A DNA stretch of 64,000 bases from Prevotellaceae bacterium UBA1726 (lineage in GTDB: Bacteria > Bacteroidota > Bacteroidia > Bacteroidales > Bacteroidaceae). The position numbers were made by a program, and so were the translations under genes. Each line of letters opens with the position of its first letter. The stretch's first letter is position 1. Under the pieces are notes generated by a model that was not told where the DNA came from, searched no databases, and saw only the letters and a program-made list of their open reading frames with translations. Positions 32,895 through 41,336 of this stretch are shown here, one piece after another. The stretch covers positions 1 to 64,000 of the forward strand of contig DCIM01000039.1 of the NCBI GenBank assembly GCA_002316005.1, in the 5' to 3' direction.

Positions 32895-34907
32895 ATGCGA
32901 ATAGTTTTATTCTTTGTTCTTATCATTTTTTGCTCCATTGTATCGGTGGCTCAATCAATAAAGATTGACTATGATAAGAAGGTCATCAGCATAGATTCTC
33001 TCAATCTGTCATCAGCAACAAGTGCGCAAACCGCTATAAACATGTTGCCGGAAATGCTCAACCGCCCAGGAACAAGTTATGCATCAAGCTATACCATCAC
33101 GATAAACGGAATGTCGGTCGGTGACGCCCACGATGCCGCTCTTTCGCAATTACACATTTCGGATATTGCGAGAATAGAAGTATCAGAATCGCCTATTTCA
33201 AGTTATCAGAATAACGGTCAGGGTGGTACCATAAACATTGTCTTAAGAACAGGAGGAAACTCTACGAGAAAGAACATCTGGGGCAGCGCTTCGCTCGACG
33301 GAAGTGTTCCTATGGATATTCTTCCACAGTTGTACTTAGGCCGAAAGAGTGACAAATTCATAATTCAAGGAATTATGTTAGGCGAATTGTCAAAGAGTAG
33401 CAAGGACATTATTTCAAATCGCTATGTCGACGATGTCCACAATATTTCTATCAACGAAACTGACAAGACTAAATTCTTCGAGCAATTGGCACGCGTGTAT
33501 ATGAAATATAGCCTAACTGACAAGGACTGCATAAACTTCAATATTTCGGAAAACACATCACGCAAGGATTATGACATCAGCAGTTTGACAACAAGCTATC
33601 CTTCGGGACTTGAAACAGAGGGACTGACCAACAACGAAAAGAAATCTACCACATTCCAGTCGTTGCTCACCTATTCCCACTCTTTCAATCCATATTCATC
33701 GTTATCTGCAACAGTACAGTATGATTATTCCTTTGCACATACCGACCTTGACATCTATGATGTACGGACATATGGGGACAAGTCCAATACTCACAACATC
33801 TCCGGAAATGTGGCTTATGCACTGAACCTCCTTCCTGCCAGCATCCATAACACGCGCTATTCGGACCTGTCTGTTGGAATCAACCTCAATAAAACAATAT
33901 GTACCGAGGATATGACTCTCAAGGACTTTGCTACTATCAATCTTCACGACATTTCGCTTAAGCCAACAAGCCATGCCGGTCACTTTATGCCCTACATATG
34001 CTCAACAAGCAAGTTTGGCAGATTAAAGACAAAACTGTCTCTTGAATATCAGGATTATCATTACAACATGAAACGTCTTGAAGAACCATACTCCGCGATA
34101 AGCCATAATTTCACAGGCAAGTTCATCGCTGAATGGAAATTCAATACTCATCGCCATCTCCGTTTCATTCTCGACCGCAAACTCCGTCGTCCTACCGACG
34201 AACAGGTCTACCCTATCCTCATGTTCAGTCTCGAACGAGGGGATTATGTAAAAGGTAATGTTGATTTGCGCCCGATAATGTCGCATGAGGCTTCGCTCGA
34301 CTACATCAGTACTTATCGTTGGGGAAGCAACACATTGATGTTCGACATTGAAGCAAGTTACAACCATGTCAACGACATCATCTGTACTGTAAGAAACAGT
34401 CAAAGTCGCGAACAAGAGTTGGGCTATCAGTTAGAGGTAACATCATTCATAAACAAAGGCACTAATGATATCATCAGCGGTAACTTCATGGCAATCTATT
34501 CAAACAAGAAGGCCACCGTTTCGCTGTCGGCAAACATCTTCAACAATAGTCAAGTGGTGAACAATGAGACAAACCACTACACTAATTTCATTCTGTCGCT
34601 CATGCCTTCGGTAAATCTCACACACGGATTCACCTCAACCTTTGGAATTTCATATTTCAGTAAGGTAACGAAAAAATATGAAACGTTGGGCGACTATTCC
34701 GGTATCACATTCGACATAAACAAAACATGGAACATTTCGTGGGGCGCGTTCTCTGCTTATATCTTTGGCAACTTTGCCATCACCAATAAAGCTCAAGACA
34801 CGCTCTTCCAGCCATCTGAGGGCACAAGCACATCGTCTGTATACACTTCTACACTTTATAAGTTGCAGCACGACAGAATTGGAGCTGGAGTCATGCTTGC
34901 GTTTTAA
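32895..34907 (+). CDS. TonB-dependent-receptor-like outer-membrane beta-barrel protein
   Basis: The 670-residue product has a signal peptide (1-19, ending SVAQS). Residues 30-120 resemble a plug domain (AINMLPEMLNRPGTSYASSYTITINGMSV, then ISDIARIEVSESPISSYQNNGQGGTINIVLR). The rest consists of amphipathic strands of a large barrel. The N-terminal carboxypeptidase-like domain and a SusD partner are absent, so it is not a standard SusC. A TonB box is not obvious. The closest type is the outer-membrane beta-barrel/TonB receptor family with a short plug. The ligand is unknown. It is a single gene followed by palindrome array 2. Confidence 0.78.
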   Translation: MRIVLFFVLIIFCSIVSVAQSIKIDYDKKVISIDSLNLSSATSAQTAINMLPEMLNRPGTSYASSYTITINGMSVGDAHDAALSQLHISDIARIEVSESPISSYQNNGQGGTINIVLRTGGNSTRKNIWGSASLDGSVPMDILPQLYLGRKSDKFIIQGIMLGELSKSSKDIISNRYVDDVHNISINETDKTKFFEQLARVYMKYSLTDKDCINFNISENTSRKDYDISSLTTSYPSGLETEGLTNNEKKSTTFQSLLTYSHSFNPYSSLSATVQYDYSFAHTDLDIYDVRTYGDKSNTHNISGNVAYALNLLPASIHNTRYSDLSVGINLNKTICTEDMTLKDFATINLHDISLKPTSHAGHFMPYICSTSKFGRLKTKLSLEYQDYHYNMKRLEEPYSAISHNFTGKFIAEWKFNTHRHLRFILDRKLRRPTDEQVYPILMFSLERGDYVKGNVDLRPIMSHEASLDYISTYRWGSNTLMFDIEASYNHVNDIICTVRNSQSREQELGYQLEVTSFINKGTNDIISGNFMAIYSNKKATVSLSANIFNNSQVVNNETNHYTNFILSLMPSVNLTHGFTSTFGISYFSKVTKKYETLGDYSGITFDINKTWNISWGAFSAYIFGNFAITNKAQDTLFQPSEGTSTSSVYTSTLYKLQHDRIGAGVMLAF

Positions 34908-34910
34908 TAG

Positions 34911-34971
34911 GTTATCCGTTGAAATGACCACCTTATTTCAGTGGAATGACACGCTCACTTCCACGCAATGA
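34911..34971. repeat. Array 2 of the 17-bp palindrome at 22-bp spacing (3 units)
   Basis: Units at 34911-34927 (only the right half GAAATGA conserved), 34933-34949 (TTATTTCAGTGGAATGA) and 34955-34971 (TCACTTCCACGCAATGA) keep the exact 22-bp period with spacers CCACC and CACGC. It begins just after the preceding stop codon and is more degenerate than arrays 1 and 3. Confidence 0.75.
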
Positions 34972-34995
34972 CAACACACCGATAATTCACTAACA

Positions 34996-35111
34996 AACTA
35001 ACTAACATTTTTTTCGTACACCTCCACTATTTAGCCTTCTCATCCTAATTCCACTTTCCCCTTTCTTCGTTTGGCGAGGGGGGGGGTAAAATGTTATTTT
35101 GTTAGTTAGTT
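34996..35111. repeat. 116-bp segment with 11-bp inverted ends and a run of nine G
   Basis: AACTAACTAAC (34996-35006) and GTTAGTTAGTT (35101-35111) are perfect inverted repeats. Between them is pyrimidine-rich sequence and G9 at 35078-35086. No gene lies in 34908-35220. Confidence 0.45.
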
Positions 35112-35166
35112 GGATTTTGGGGCGAAATTAGGCTGCACTCGGGAAAACAAAAAAAATGGATTTTAT

Positions 35167-35197
35167 TTTGATTTTCCACTCATTTGCTGTACCTTTG
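35167..35197 (+). promoter_or_regulatory. Promoter of the small membrane protein gene
   Basis: TTTG (35167-35170), a 19-bp spacer and TACCTTTG (35190-35197). The leader is about 18 nt and supports the ATG at 35221 rather than an upstream start. Confidence 0.65.
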
Positions 35198-35220
35198 TAT
35201 TGCAAATTAAAAAGAGAAAT

Positions 35221-35553
35221 ATGGCTTGTTTTATAGTACCCCTTACACAGGCTGTGGCTACAACAATGTTACGCCGCAAGAACAGAAATAATCAGAGTGT
35301 TTCAACAAACGCATGGCTCGCAGAACTCCCAAAACTTGAACTGATGCTTTGGGGAGGTAGCGTGATGCTTATTTTCGACCATATAATAAATGGTGAAGTC
35401 ACCATGCAATATCCTTTCTTTACGGCACTAAACGCCACCGGTGGAGCAATGACAATGCTAAAAGAAATGCTATTCGTCGGATTGCCAATGTCGCTCGCCA
35501 TCACTGGCATTTATTGCATTATGGTAGCAATAAAGAAATTTGCTATAAGATAA
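35221..35553 (+). CDS. Conserved small membrane protein of unknown function
   Basis: The 110-residue product starts MACFIVPLTQAVATTMLRRK, then has two or three hydrophobic segments (ELMLWGGSVMLIFDHIING at about 40-58, GAMTMLKEMLFVGLPMSLAITGIYCIMVAIKK at about 74-105, given here in pieces of the same helix region). I recall proteins beginning MACF-VP-A-A in several anaerobes, always without assigned function. The start is fixed by the promoter 24 nt upstream. The stop is 2 nt from the stop of the convergent SDR gene, so both transcripts overlap at the 3' ends. Confidence 0.7.
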   Translation: MACFIVPLTQAVATTMLRRKNRNNQSVSTNAWLAELPKLELMLWGGSVMLIFDHIINGEVTMQYPFFTALNATGGAMTMLKEMLFVGLPMSLAITGIYCIMVAIKKFAIR

Positions 35554-35555
35554 GA

Positions 35556-36368
35556 CTACAAGGAGAGATTGAGCAGTTCGCGAAGCTGCTGCCATAGTTG
35601 CTCGACGAGCTTATTTTCGAGGAAACGGGAAGGAATAGGATTCTCTTTCTTCCCGACGAAATAGCACAGTTGTTTTTCCGTGTGCAAGGCAGAAAGTGCC
35701 GAACGAACGCCCTGCTCAGGTGTCTTTATGAAAGGACGGAAGAAGATATCTGCCAACGGATCGTACCATTTATCCATGCTAATCATATTGCTATCAACAA
35801 TGCCAGGGTCAGCAACATTGACAAACAATGACGGGTTCTGGCGCGCATAAGCAATAGAGAAATAAAGGAAAGCAAGTTTCGTACTGCCGTAGGTGCGTAA
35901 CTGACTAAAACGGTCACTACCCCACTCCGGCCAATTAATGTCGATATGTGCGTATTTTGTTGTGAGCGACACCATATTGACAATTCTTGCTCCTGTCTCA
36001 AACAGAGGGGTTAGGAGGATTGTAAGTAAGGCTGGGGCAAGATAGTTCACCTCCATTGTATGCTCTATGCCCGATTCTGCAACATGATATCTGCTGTTCT
36101 TTATGCCGGCATTGTTGAACAATCCTGCAATCTTCCTATCGCCCAAGGCATTGACAAACTGGCGAACAGATTCGCGTGAGGCAAGTTGTAACTCTATTTG
36201 CTCAATGACTGCGCCAGGCACTTCTTGCAGTATCTCCTGACGGATAGCCTCGCCTTTTTCAAGGTTACGGCAAGCCATAACGACTGGATATCCCTCCTCT
36301 GCCATTTTCTTTACTGCCACACGGCCCATACTGCCGGAAGCACCAGTCACAACTATCCAGTTCTTCAC
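35556..36368 (-). CDS. Short-chain dehydrogenase/reductase (last gene of the nine-gene redox operon)
   Basis: About 270 residues of a classical/extended SDR: nucleotide-binding TGASGSMG near residue 8, LFNNAGIKNS, and the catalytic pair in YGSTK. I place the start at GTG 36368, 7 nt after the stop of the upstream gene, because the fold begins at once (VKNWIVVTGASG). An ATG at 36428 would overlap the upstream gene by 53 nt. It should oxidise or reduce a hydroxyl/keto group with NAD(P)H. It resembles protochlorophyllide-reductase/retinol-dehydrogenase-like SDRs in layout (IEHTMEVNYLAPALL). Its place in the operon points to a step in a reductive pathway. Confidence 0.85.
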   Translation of the reverse strand: MKNWIVVTGASGSMGRVAVKKMAEEGYPVVMACRNLEKGEAIRQEILQEVPGAVIEQIELQLASRESVRQFVNALGDRKIAGLFNNAGIKNSRYHVAESGIEHTMEVNYLAPALLTILLTPLFETGARIVNMVSLTTKYAHIDINWPEWGSDRFSQLRTYGSTKLAFLYFSIAYARQNPSLFVNVADPGIVDSNMISMDKWYDPLADIFFRPFIKTPEQGVRSALSALHTEKQLCYFVGKKENPIPSRFLENKLVEQLWQQLRELLNLSL

Positions 36369-36375
36369 CTTATCC

Positions 36376-37608
36376 TTATTTGATTTTGTTAAGTTCTTTC
36401 CAGATGGAATCAGGAATCTGCTCTTCACAATTATGACAACAAATCATCTTGTCAGAATACATACGAGCAACACAATAGTTACGATGATTGCAACCACTTC
36501 GGGTAGACATATCACCAGCCTTCAATTTGTTGACAAAGTCGGTGTCATTGACCAATGCTCGTGCCATCTGTACAAGTTCGAAACCTTCGCCGAGAACCCG
36601 TTCTATACTTTCGCGCGATACCAATCCGCCAACATAGATAAGCGGACAATTTACCTCCTGGCGGAACTTCTTTGCATCTTCAAGGAAGAAACACTCCTCG
36701 TAAGGGAACTGCTTAATCATCATATCACCCATGGTAGATATTACGAGTTTCTGAGGCAACGAGCGAAGCGGCATATAGTGAGCCATCGTCTTTGTAGGGA
36801 TTTTTCCTCGCATTACTGCCATAGGAGCCTTTGAAACGAAACCTGCAGACAACACAATACCATCAATACCATGGCGCTCCAATTCCTTCGCAATCTCAAT
36901 CGACTCAGGAATCTCTATACCTCCTTTGAAACCATCATACATGTTATGCTTCGCAACAAGTGCCATGTTGTATTTAAGGGCTTTCTCCTTTGCCTCATCA
37001 AGACACATGTTCATAAAGCGCATACGGTTCTCAAGCGAACCACCATACTCGTCATGACGATGATTAGTATAAGGTGAGAGGAACTGCGAAATGAGATAGC
37101 CATGACCAACATGCAGTTCTACAGAATCAAAGCCCGCATTATGAGCCACTTCAACAGCCTTGCCGAAGTCCTTTGCGATTTCAGGGAGTTCGCTCTTGCG
37201 AAGTCCACGGACAAAGGTTGGGGAATAAAGGTTGAAACCTGTAGAAGCACCAACAGGGAAGCGTCCTGCTGTTGTCCAGTGAGTCATGTTTCCGCAATGA
37301 CCAATCTGAATACCTACGGCAGCACCTTCTTCGTGTATAGCATCAGTAATATCGTGAAGCTGAGGTACAATCTCATCACGAAGCCACAGCTGACTGTTGA
37401 ACGATATAGCACCACGGCTGATTGCAGCATAGGCAAGAGTTGTCATGCCAATACCACCACGAGCCACACTGACATGATAGTTCTTCAAATCATCGGTAGG
37501 GCCGAAATCCTTTCCCATCGACTCAAAGGCAGCAGCACGGATAGTGCGATTACGAAGAGTGATAGGACCGAGTTTATATGGAGTAAAAAGCTTTGATTCC
37601 ATAATCAT
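36376..37608 (-). CDS. Old Yellow Enzyme-family flavin oxidoreductase with C-terminal Cys cluster
   Basis: The 410-residue protein has the FMN-binding TIM barrel: LGPITLRNRTIRAAAFES, GGIGMTTLAYAAIS, GIQIGHCGN, HVGHGYLISQFLSPYTNHRHDEYGGSLENRMRF (catalytic region, about 172-205), and the C-terminal YVGGLVSRESIERVLGEGFELVQMARALV. It ends with CNHRNYCVARMYSDKMICCHNC, a Cys-rich tail like the 4Fe-4S site of 2,4-dienoyl-CoA reductase, but the FAD/NAD domain of those larger enzymes (and of BaiCD/BaiH) is missing. Electrons may therefore come from the Fe-S protein encoded 5 nt upstream. It would reduce an activated C=C bond. Starts at 37608 or 37602. Confidence 0.9.
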   Translation of the reverse strand: MIMESKLFTPYKLGPITLRNRTIRAAAFESMGKDFGPTDDLKNYHVSVARGGIGMTTLAYAAISRGAISFNSQLWLRDEIVPQLHDITDAIHEEGAAVGIQIGHCGNMTHWTTAGRFPVGASTGFNLYSPTFVRGLRKSELPEIAKDFGKAVEVAHNAGFDSVELHVGHGYLISQFLSPYTNHRHDEYGGSLENRMRFMNMCLDEAKEKALKYNMALVAKHNMYDGFKGGIEIPESIEIAKELERHGIDGIVLSAGFVSKAPMAVMRGKIPTKTMAHYMPLRSLPQKLVISTMGDMMIKQFPYEECFFLEDAKKFRQEVNCPLIYVGGLVSRESIERVLGEGFELVQMARALVNDTDFVNKLKAGDMSTRSGCNHRNYCVARMYSDKMICCHNCEEQIPDSIWKELNKIK

Positions 37609-37613
37609 TGTCT

Positions 37614-38729
37614 TTATTTGAACTTATTGTAATCCTTCTTAGTCTCTGCCTCCCAGATTTCCATTGCGTCATCATATGTCTCTGGTGGAGTGTATAGTTT
37701 GTCTTCAGATTTCTGGATGAGCGACATGCATTTAGTTGGACAGGTTGAAACACAAAGTCCACAGCCAAGGCATTTCTCTTGGTCGATGGTTACCTTACGG
37801 ACAACTTTTCCCTTGCTATTGGTCCATGTGGCTTTCTTTTCCTGAGTGATATATCCAAACGGGCAACGAGAGACGCACTTTCCACAGCCTATGCATTTGT
37901 CATATTCAATTTCGCAATAGTGATTGCTCCAGATATTGTTTGCAGGACCAGGGAACATCTTTCGCATTTTGAGCATACCGCAACCACAACCACAGCAAGA
38001 GCAGAAGTTCTCTCCATCTTGCGAGTTTGTAGCCTGAATGATTCGTCCGTCTTTCTCACCTTCACGCAGAATGGCAAGTGCCTCTTCCTTGGTTATCTCA
38101 CGACCGATACCCGTCTCAATGAAGAATGTTGCGTAATCGTCGGTTTCAATACATGTCTCAGTTGGATGGTTGCATTTATTTCCCGGAATGGCACGATCCA
38201 TTGTGCGGCAGATACAATGACCTACTGCAAAACGATAGTGTTTGTCAAGCAAAGCCTCAATATTGTCGTATGGTTTTATGACAGAGCCAGACACCATTTC
38301 CGGATGCTGAGGAATGGTACGATAGAACGGCATAGTCTGTGTCATTCGCTTTCCCCAACGAGATGTTGCCATATATGCTGCAGTCCAGTATAGCCACGAC
38401 TTATCACCTGTACGTTTGCCTTGCCACTCAAGAAAGCCCATAACGAAAGGGAACTGACCATATTCATCACCATGTTCGCGATGACGGCGGAAGATTAGTC
38501 CTTTCATTGCCATTCGATCGAGTTTAGCCTTTGCCTCTTCCTCAGTCAAACCATTGTTTGCAGCATAGTCGGCAGCTGTCTCATAGCGTTTTCCCATGAG
38601 GAGATAGTCGCGTGCATCTTCCTCTGAGAAAATCTTCTTTATCAGTTTCATGTCAGCACCGATAAACGACTTTGGGAAGCCATATGACAAAGTATCAATG
38701 CGCTTCAGGAGATCTCTGTATAAACTCAT
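37614..38729 (-). CDS. Multi-cluster 4Fe-4S electron-transfer protein
   Basis: The 371-residue product has a helical N-terminal domain (1-155) with a winged-helix-like segment (GLTEEEAKAKLDRMAMKGLIFRR), a central Cys-rich part (HCICRTMDRAIPGNKC, TETCIETDDYATFF, FCSCCGCGCGMLK), and two ferredoxin motifs, CIGCGKCVSRCP and CLGCGLCVSTCP, near 290-335. The middle Cys set may bind another cluster. Proteins of this layout occur next to flavin reductases in anaerobes. Its start overlaps the hypB stop (ATGA) and it ends 5 nt before the Old Yellow Enzyme gene, making it the likely electron donor. Confidence 0.85.
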   Translation of the reverse strand: MSLYRDLLKRIDTLSYGFPKSFIGADMKLIKKIFSEEDARDYLLMGKRYETAADYAANNGLTEEEAKAKLDRMAMKGLIFRRHREHGDEYGQFPFVMGFLEWQGKRTGDKSWLYWTAAYMATSRWGKRMTQTMPFYRTIPQHPEMVSGSVIKPYDNIEALLDKHYRFAVGHCICRTMDRAIPGNKCNHPTETCIETDDYATFFIETGIGREITKEEALAILREGEKDGRIIQATNSQDGENFCSCCGCGCGMLKMRKMFPGPANNIWSNHYCEIEYDKCIGCGKCVSRCPFGYITQEKKATWTNSKGKVVRKVTIDQEKCLGCGLCVSTCPTKCMSLIQKSEDKLYTPPETYDDAMEIWEAETKKDYNKFK

Positions 38730-39409
38730 TTGATTTTCAAATTGACAAATTTACAATTTATCTCTTCTGTCACCCACTTCACAACAGCATCCATACCATC
38801 ACCGTTCTTTACAGACACAGGGAAGATACGGAGGTCGTTATTCAGTCGACGGGTGTTGCGTTCAAGGTTTTCGAAATTGAAATCGAAATAAGGAGCAACA
38901 TCCATCTTTGTAACTATCACAGCTTTTGTAACCGTGAACATCAAAGGATATTTGATGCTCTTGTCATCGCCTTCTGGAATTGAAAGGAGCATTGTAGCAA
39001 GAGTTGCACCTATATCAAACTCAGCAGGACAGACAAGATTGCCAACATTCTCAACAATGATAACATCAAGGTCGTCAAGCGGCATCTTATTCAAAGCCTC
39101 CATTGTCATTGCTGCGTCAAGATGGCAACCGCCACCTGTGCGCAACTGAACTGTAGGCACGCCAAGAGCCTGCATCTTCTCAGCATCAACGGTACTTTCA
39201 ATATCAGCCTCAACAACACCAAAACGATACTGCTCACCTAGAGTTTTTATAATATCAACGATGAATGTTGTCTTGCCCGAGCCTGGCGAAGACATGATGT
39301 TCCATAGGAAGACTTTCTTCTCCCTCAAAAGAGCTCTCACCTCTTCTGCATCACCTTCATTCTCGGCAAGTATGCATTCCTTCAAATCAATATATTCAAT
39401 TTCCTTCAT
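38726..39409 (-). CDS. hypB: HypB-type nickel-insertion GTPase
   Basis: The 227-residue protein has the P-loop SSPGSGKTT (40-48), the metal site GGGCHLDA with C95 and H96, and ENVGNLVCPA with C127. These three residues correspond to the metal site at the GTPase interface of HypB. The His-rich N terminus of some HypB proteins is missing. HypB delivers nickel to [NiFe]-hydrogenase together with HypA, encoded 5 nt upstream. No hydrogenase structural gene or other hyp gene is in this window, so the client protein is unknown; it may lie elsewhere or be one of the proteins of this operon. Confidence 0.92.
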   Translation of the reverse strand: MKEIEYIDLKECILAENEGDAEEVRALLREKKVFLWNIMSSPGSGKTTFIVDIIKTLGEQYRFGVVEADIESTVDAEKMQALGVPTVQLRTGGGCHLDAAMTMEALNKMPLDDLDVIIVENVGNLVCPAEFDIGATLATMLLSIPEGDDKSIKYPLMFTVTKAVIVTKMDVAPYFDFNFENLERNTRRLNNDLRIFPVSVKNGDGMDAVVKWVTEEINCKFVNLKIK

Positions 39410-39414
39410 AAACC

Positions 39415-39783
39415 TTATTCTTTATCATGATTGCGGACAATTTCTATTCCTACAATCTTCATTTCGTTGCCACTGACCATTGAGCCATACTCATATCCAC
39501 ATGAAGGGCAGACGGACGTAAGCATGTTTTCTTTTGTTATCTCGTATTGCGTGGCACATTGTCCACAGACTGCAGTTCCATTCTTCCAACGAATCTCAAC
39601 CTTAGAACCTTCGGCAATAGTACCTCGCGAGATGAAGTCCCAGTATTTCTGCACAAACTCAGGAATAAAGTCGTGCAAGACTCCAATCTCAAGCACCACT
39701 ATGTTTATTCCTACTGCATCAACGCTTTCGGCCTTTCTCATCACCGAACGGAATATTCCCTTGGTAAATGGCAGTTCATGCAT
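39415..39783 (-). CDS. hypA: HypA-type nickel metallochaperone
   Basis: The 122-residue protein starts MHE, keeping the nickel-binding N-terminal His2. It has the zinc site C73-x2-C76 and C92-x2-C95, as in HypA/HybF. Length fits the family. It is 11 nt after the flavodoxin-ferredoxin gene and 5 nt before hypB, an order compatible with the usual hypAB pair, here embedded in a larger operon without hydrogenase genes. Confidence 0.92.
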   Translation of the reverse strand: MHELPFTKGIFRSVMRKAESVDAVGINIVVLEIGVLHDFIPEFVQKYWDFISRGTIAEGSKVEIRWKNGTAVCGQCATQYEITKENMLTSVCPSCGYEYGSMVSGNEMKIVGIEIVRNHDKE

Positions 39784-39794
39784 AGTAGTATTGT

Positions 39795-40847
39795 TTATTT
39801 TCCGCTGAACAGACTATCGACATAAAACGCTTTCGCCTCTTTGTAACGACGGTCTGAATGTTTGCGAGCCGTCACCTTAAGGTTTTCTTCCACCCAATGC
39901 TCAGAAACAGGCGAAGGGGCCCAGTTCGCATTTTCCACCCTATCTTTGTTGAATATCTCGCGATAACGCTTGTTGATAGTCTCGTACTTCTCACAATAGC
40001 ATGTGAAGAAACCTTTTATATCGTTTGTAACGAATGGAGCATCAAGTGGCATCTGTTCAATCTTCTTATAGTTGTAGCCACCCTTTTTGTTGACATGCCA
40101 GCCCCAATCCTCAAGGAAACCAATGTCAAAAGCATCAGCAGGACAGAAGAAGGAACAACGCATACACATCAAGCAATTGTGATGAAAGTGGAATTCGCCT
40201 TTCTCGTCTTTATATATATTCTGTGTAGGACAGCGTTTTATACACAGCCCACAATCTGTGCATTTGTTGGTATCCACATGATAAAGGAACGAGTTCACAT
40301 CGCCTCCTATATATTGAGGACGGGCAACCGTTGTAACAGCAAAGCGTGCCCAACGAGCATAAGGCTTGAAGTTTGGCATGCGGTTTATCACCTCATACAC
40401 CATTATCTCAAGCAGTTTCTTGTCCATCTCGAGCATCTCGCGAATACAATGATCCTCGAAAGGGAAATGGATATTATATGGCATCACGAAATGGTACTCA
40501 TTCTCAACCACAACCTTATCGTGACGGAGTTTGCGAAGTACATATTTTGAAGATGCGTCATTAGCGTGGTATGTCTCGCCTGAGTTTTTGTAAATGAAGA
40601 CTCGCAAACCGGCAGGAAACTTCTGGGCACGAATGAACTTGAGGAAGGCATATGGTGCAGCAAAGCCGTAGATAGGACAACCAAGCCCCACGATGTCGTA
40701 GGGCGAAAAATCAAGTCGCTCGTTGTTGAGCGGGTTGATTTCATAGGTCGTGATATCCCAGCCTTCTTCCTCAAAGCGCATCTTCACCTTTTGGGTTATG
40801 TAGCGCGTATTGAAAGTGCCGGTATAGTATAATAGGAGACACTTCAT
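39795..40847 (-). CDS. EFR1-type flavodoxin/ferredoxin fusion
   Basis: The 350-residue protein has an N-terminal flavodoxin-like domain (CLLLYYTGTFNTRYIT as the FMN phosphate loop, DIVGLGCPIYGFAAPYAFLKFI, FIYKNSGE) and a C-terminal pair of 4Fe-4S motifs, CTDCGLCIKRCP and CLMCMRCSFFCP, near 213-245. It should be a low-potential electron carrier joining FMN and iron-sulfur chemistry. Its start codon overlaps the stop of the SnoaL gene by one base (TAATG), so the two are translationally coupled. It is a plausible source of electrons for the reductases encoded downstream. Confidence 0.87.
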   Translation of the reverse strand: MKCLLLYYTGTFNTRYITQKVKMRFEEEGWDITTYEINPLNNERLDFSPYDIVGLGCPIYGFAAPYAFLKFIRAQKFPAGLRVFIYKNSGETYHANDASSKYVLRKLRHDKVVVENEYHFVMPYNIHFPFEDHCIREMLEMDKKLLEIMVYEVINRMPNFKPYARWARFAVTTVARPQYIGGDVNSFLYHVDTNKCTDCGLCIKRCPTQNIYKDEKGEFHFHHNCLMCMRCSFFCPADAFDIGFLEDWGWHVNKKGGYNYKKIEQMPLDAPFVTNDIKGFFTCYCEKYETINKRYREIFNKDRVENANWAPSPVSEHWVEENLKVTARKHSDRRYKEAKAFYVDSLFSGK

Positions 40848-41335
40848 TATCTCTTCATTTTATCAAGGAATGTCGTCTTGCCTAATGTAAATATATTGAG
40901 GAATCCACGGAAAGCAAAATACTCATAGCAGCGTGTATAACCTATCTTTCGTATCTGCCATCGGCCATCATGTTTTGCATAATCAACATCATATATTGCT
41001 GCGCCGTGAAGCTTCAGCAGGAATATGCGATGATTGAGATAGTCCTCAAGATACCATTTAGCATGAGCAGATTCTCCCTCCACATCTATCTCTCCGCCAT
41101 GAATCAAGTGAGTAGACGGAATATGGCGAGTCATCACTTTCTTCAGGAATGCGAGGACATTTTCCTTTCCTTCGTATGCCATAGTTCCATTGCCGTAAGC
41201 CGAAACAACATCTTCAGCAAAACAGTCGGCAACACCGTCAAAGTCGCGTGTATCCAGACAACGCTGATACTTTGCCTGAAGCTGTCGGATTTCCTCTATA
41301 TCCTCAAGCCGTTGTACTCTTTCTTCAATAGTCAT
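40847..41335 (-). CDS. SnoaL-fold protein resembling bile-acid 7alpha-dehydratase BaiE
   Basis: The 162-residue alpha+beta barrel protein of the NTF2/SnoaL superfamily begins MTIEERVQRLEDIEEIRQLQAKYQRCLD. Aligned by eye with the BaiE sequence as I remember it, Y23, D28, H76 and D98 fall on the BaiE active-site residues Tyr30, Asp35, His83 and Asp106, and the surrounding segments WYLED, HGAAIY and IGYTRCYEYF also match. BaiE removes the 7alpha-hydroxyl of a 3-oxo-delta4 bile-acid CoA as water. The window protein therefore could be a dehydratase for a steroid-like or other ring substrate. Other SnoaL enzymes are cyclases or isomerases. Neighbours are a phosphotransferase gene (1 nt upstream) and reductase genes. 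Confidence 0.8.
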   Translation of the reverse strand: MTIEERVQRLEDIEEIRQLQAKYQRCLDTRDFDGVADCFAEDVVSAYGNGTMAYEGKENVLAFLKKVMTRHIPSTHLIHGGEIDVEGESAHAKWYLEDYLNHRIFLLKLHGAAIYDVDYAKHDGRWQIRKIGYTRCYEYFAFRGFLNIFTLGKTTFLDKMKR

Positions 41336-41336
41336 A

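Noticed and set aside
32895..34907. SusC-type polysaccharide utilisation locus
   Set aside because: No carboxypeptidase-like domain, no SusD-like gene and no glycan enzymes adjoin the barrel gene.
38726..39783. Hydrogenase maturation operon
   Set aside because: Only hypA and hypB are present; no hypC-F and no hydrogenase subunits occur in the window.
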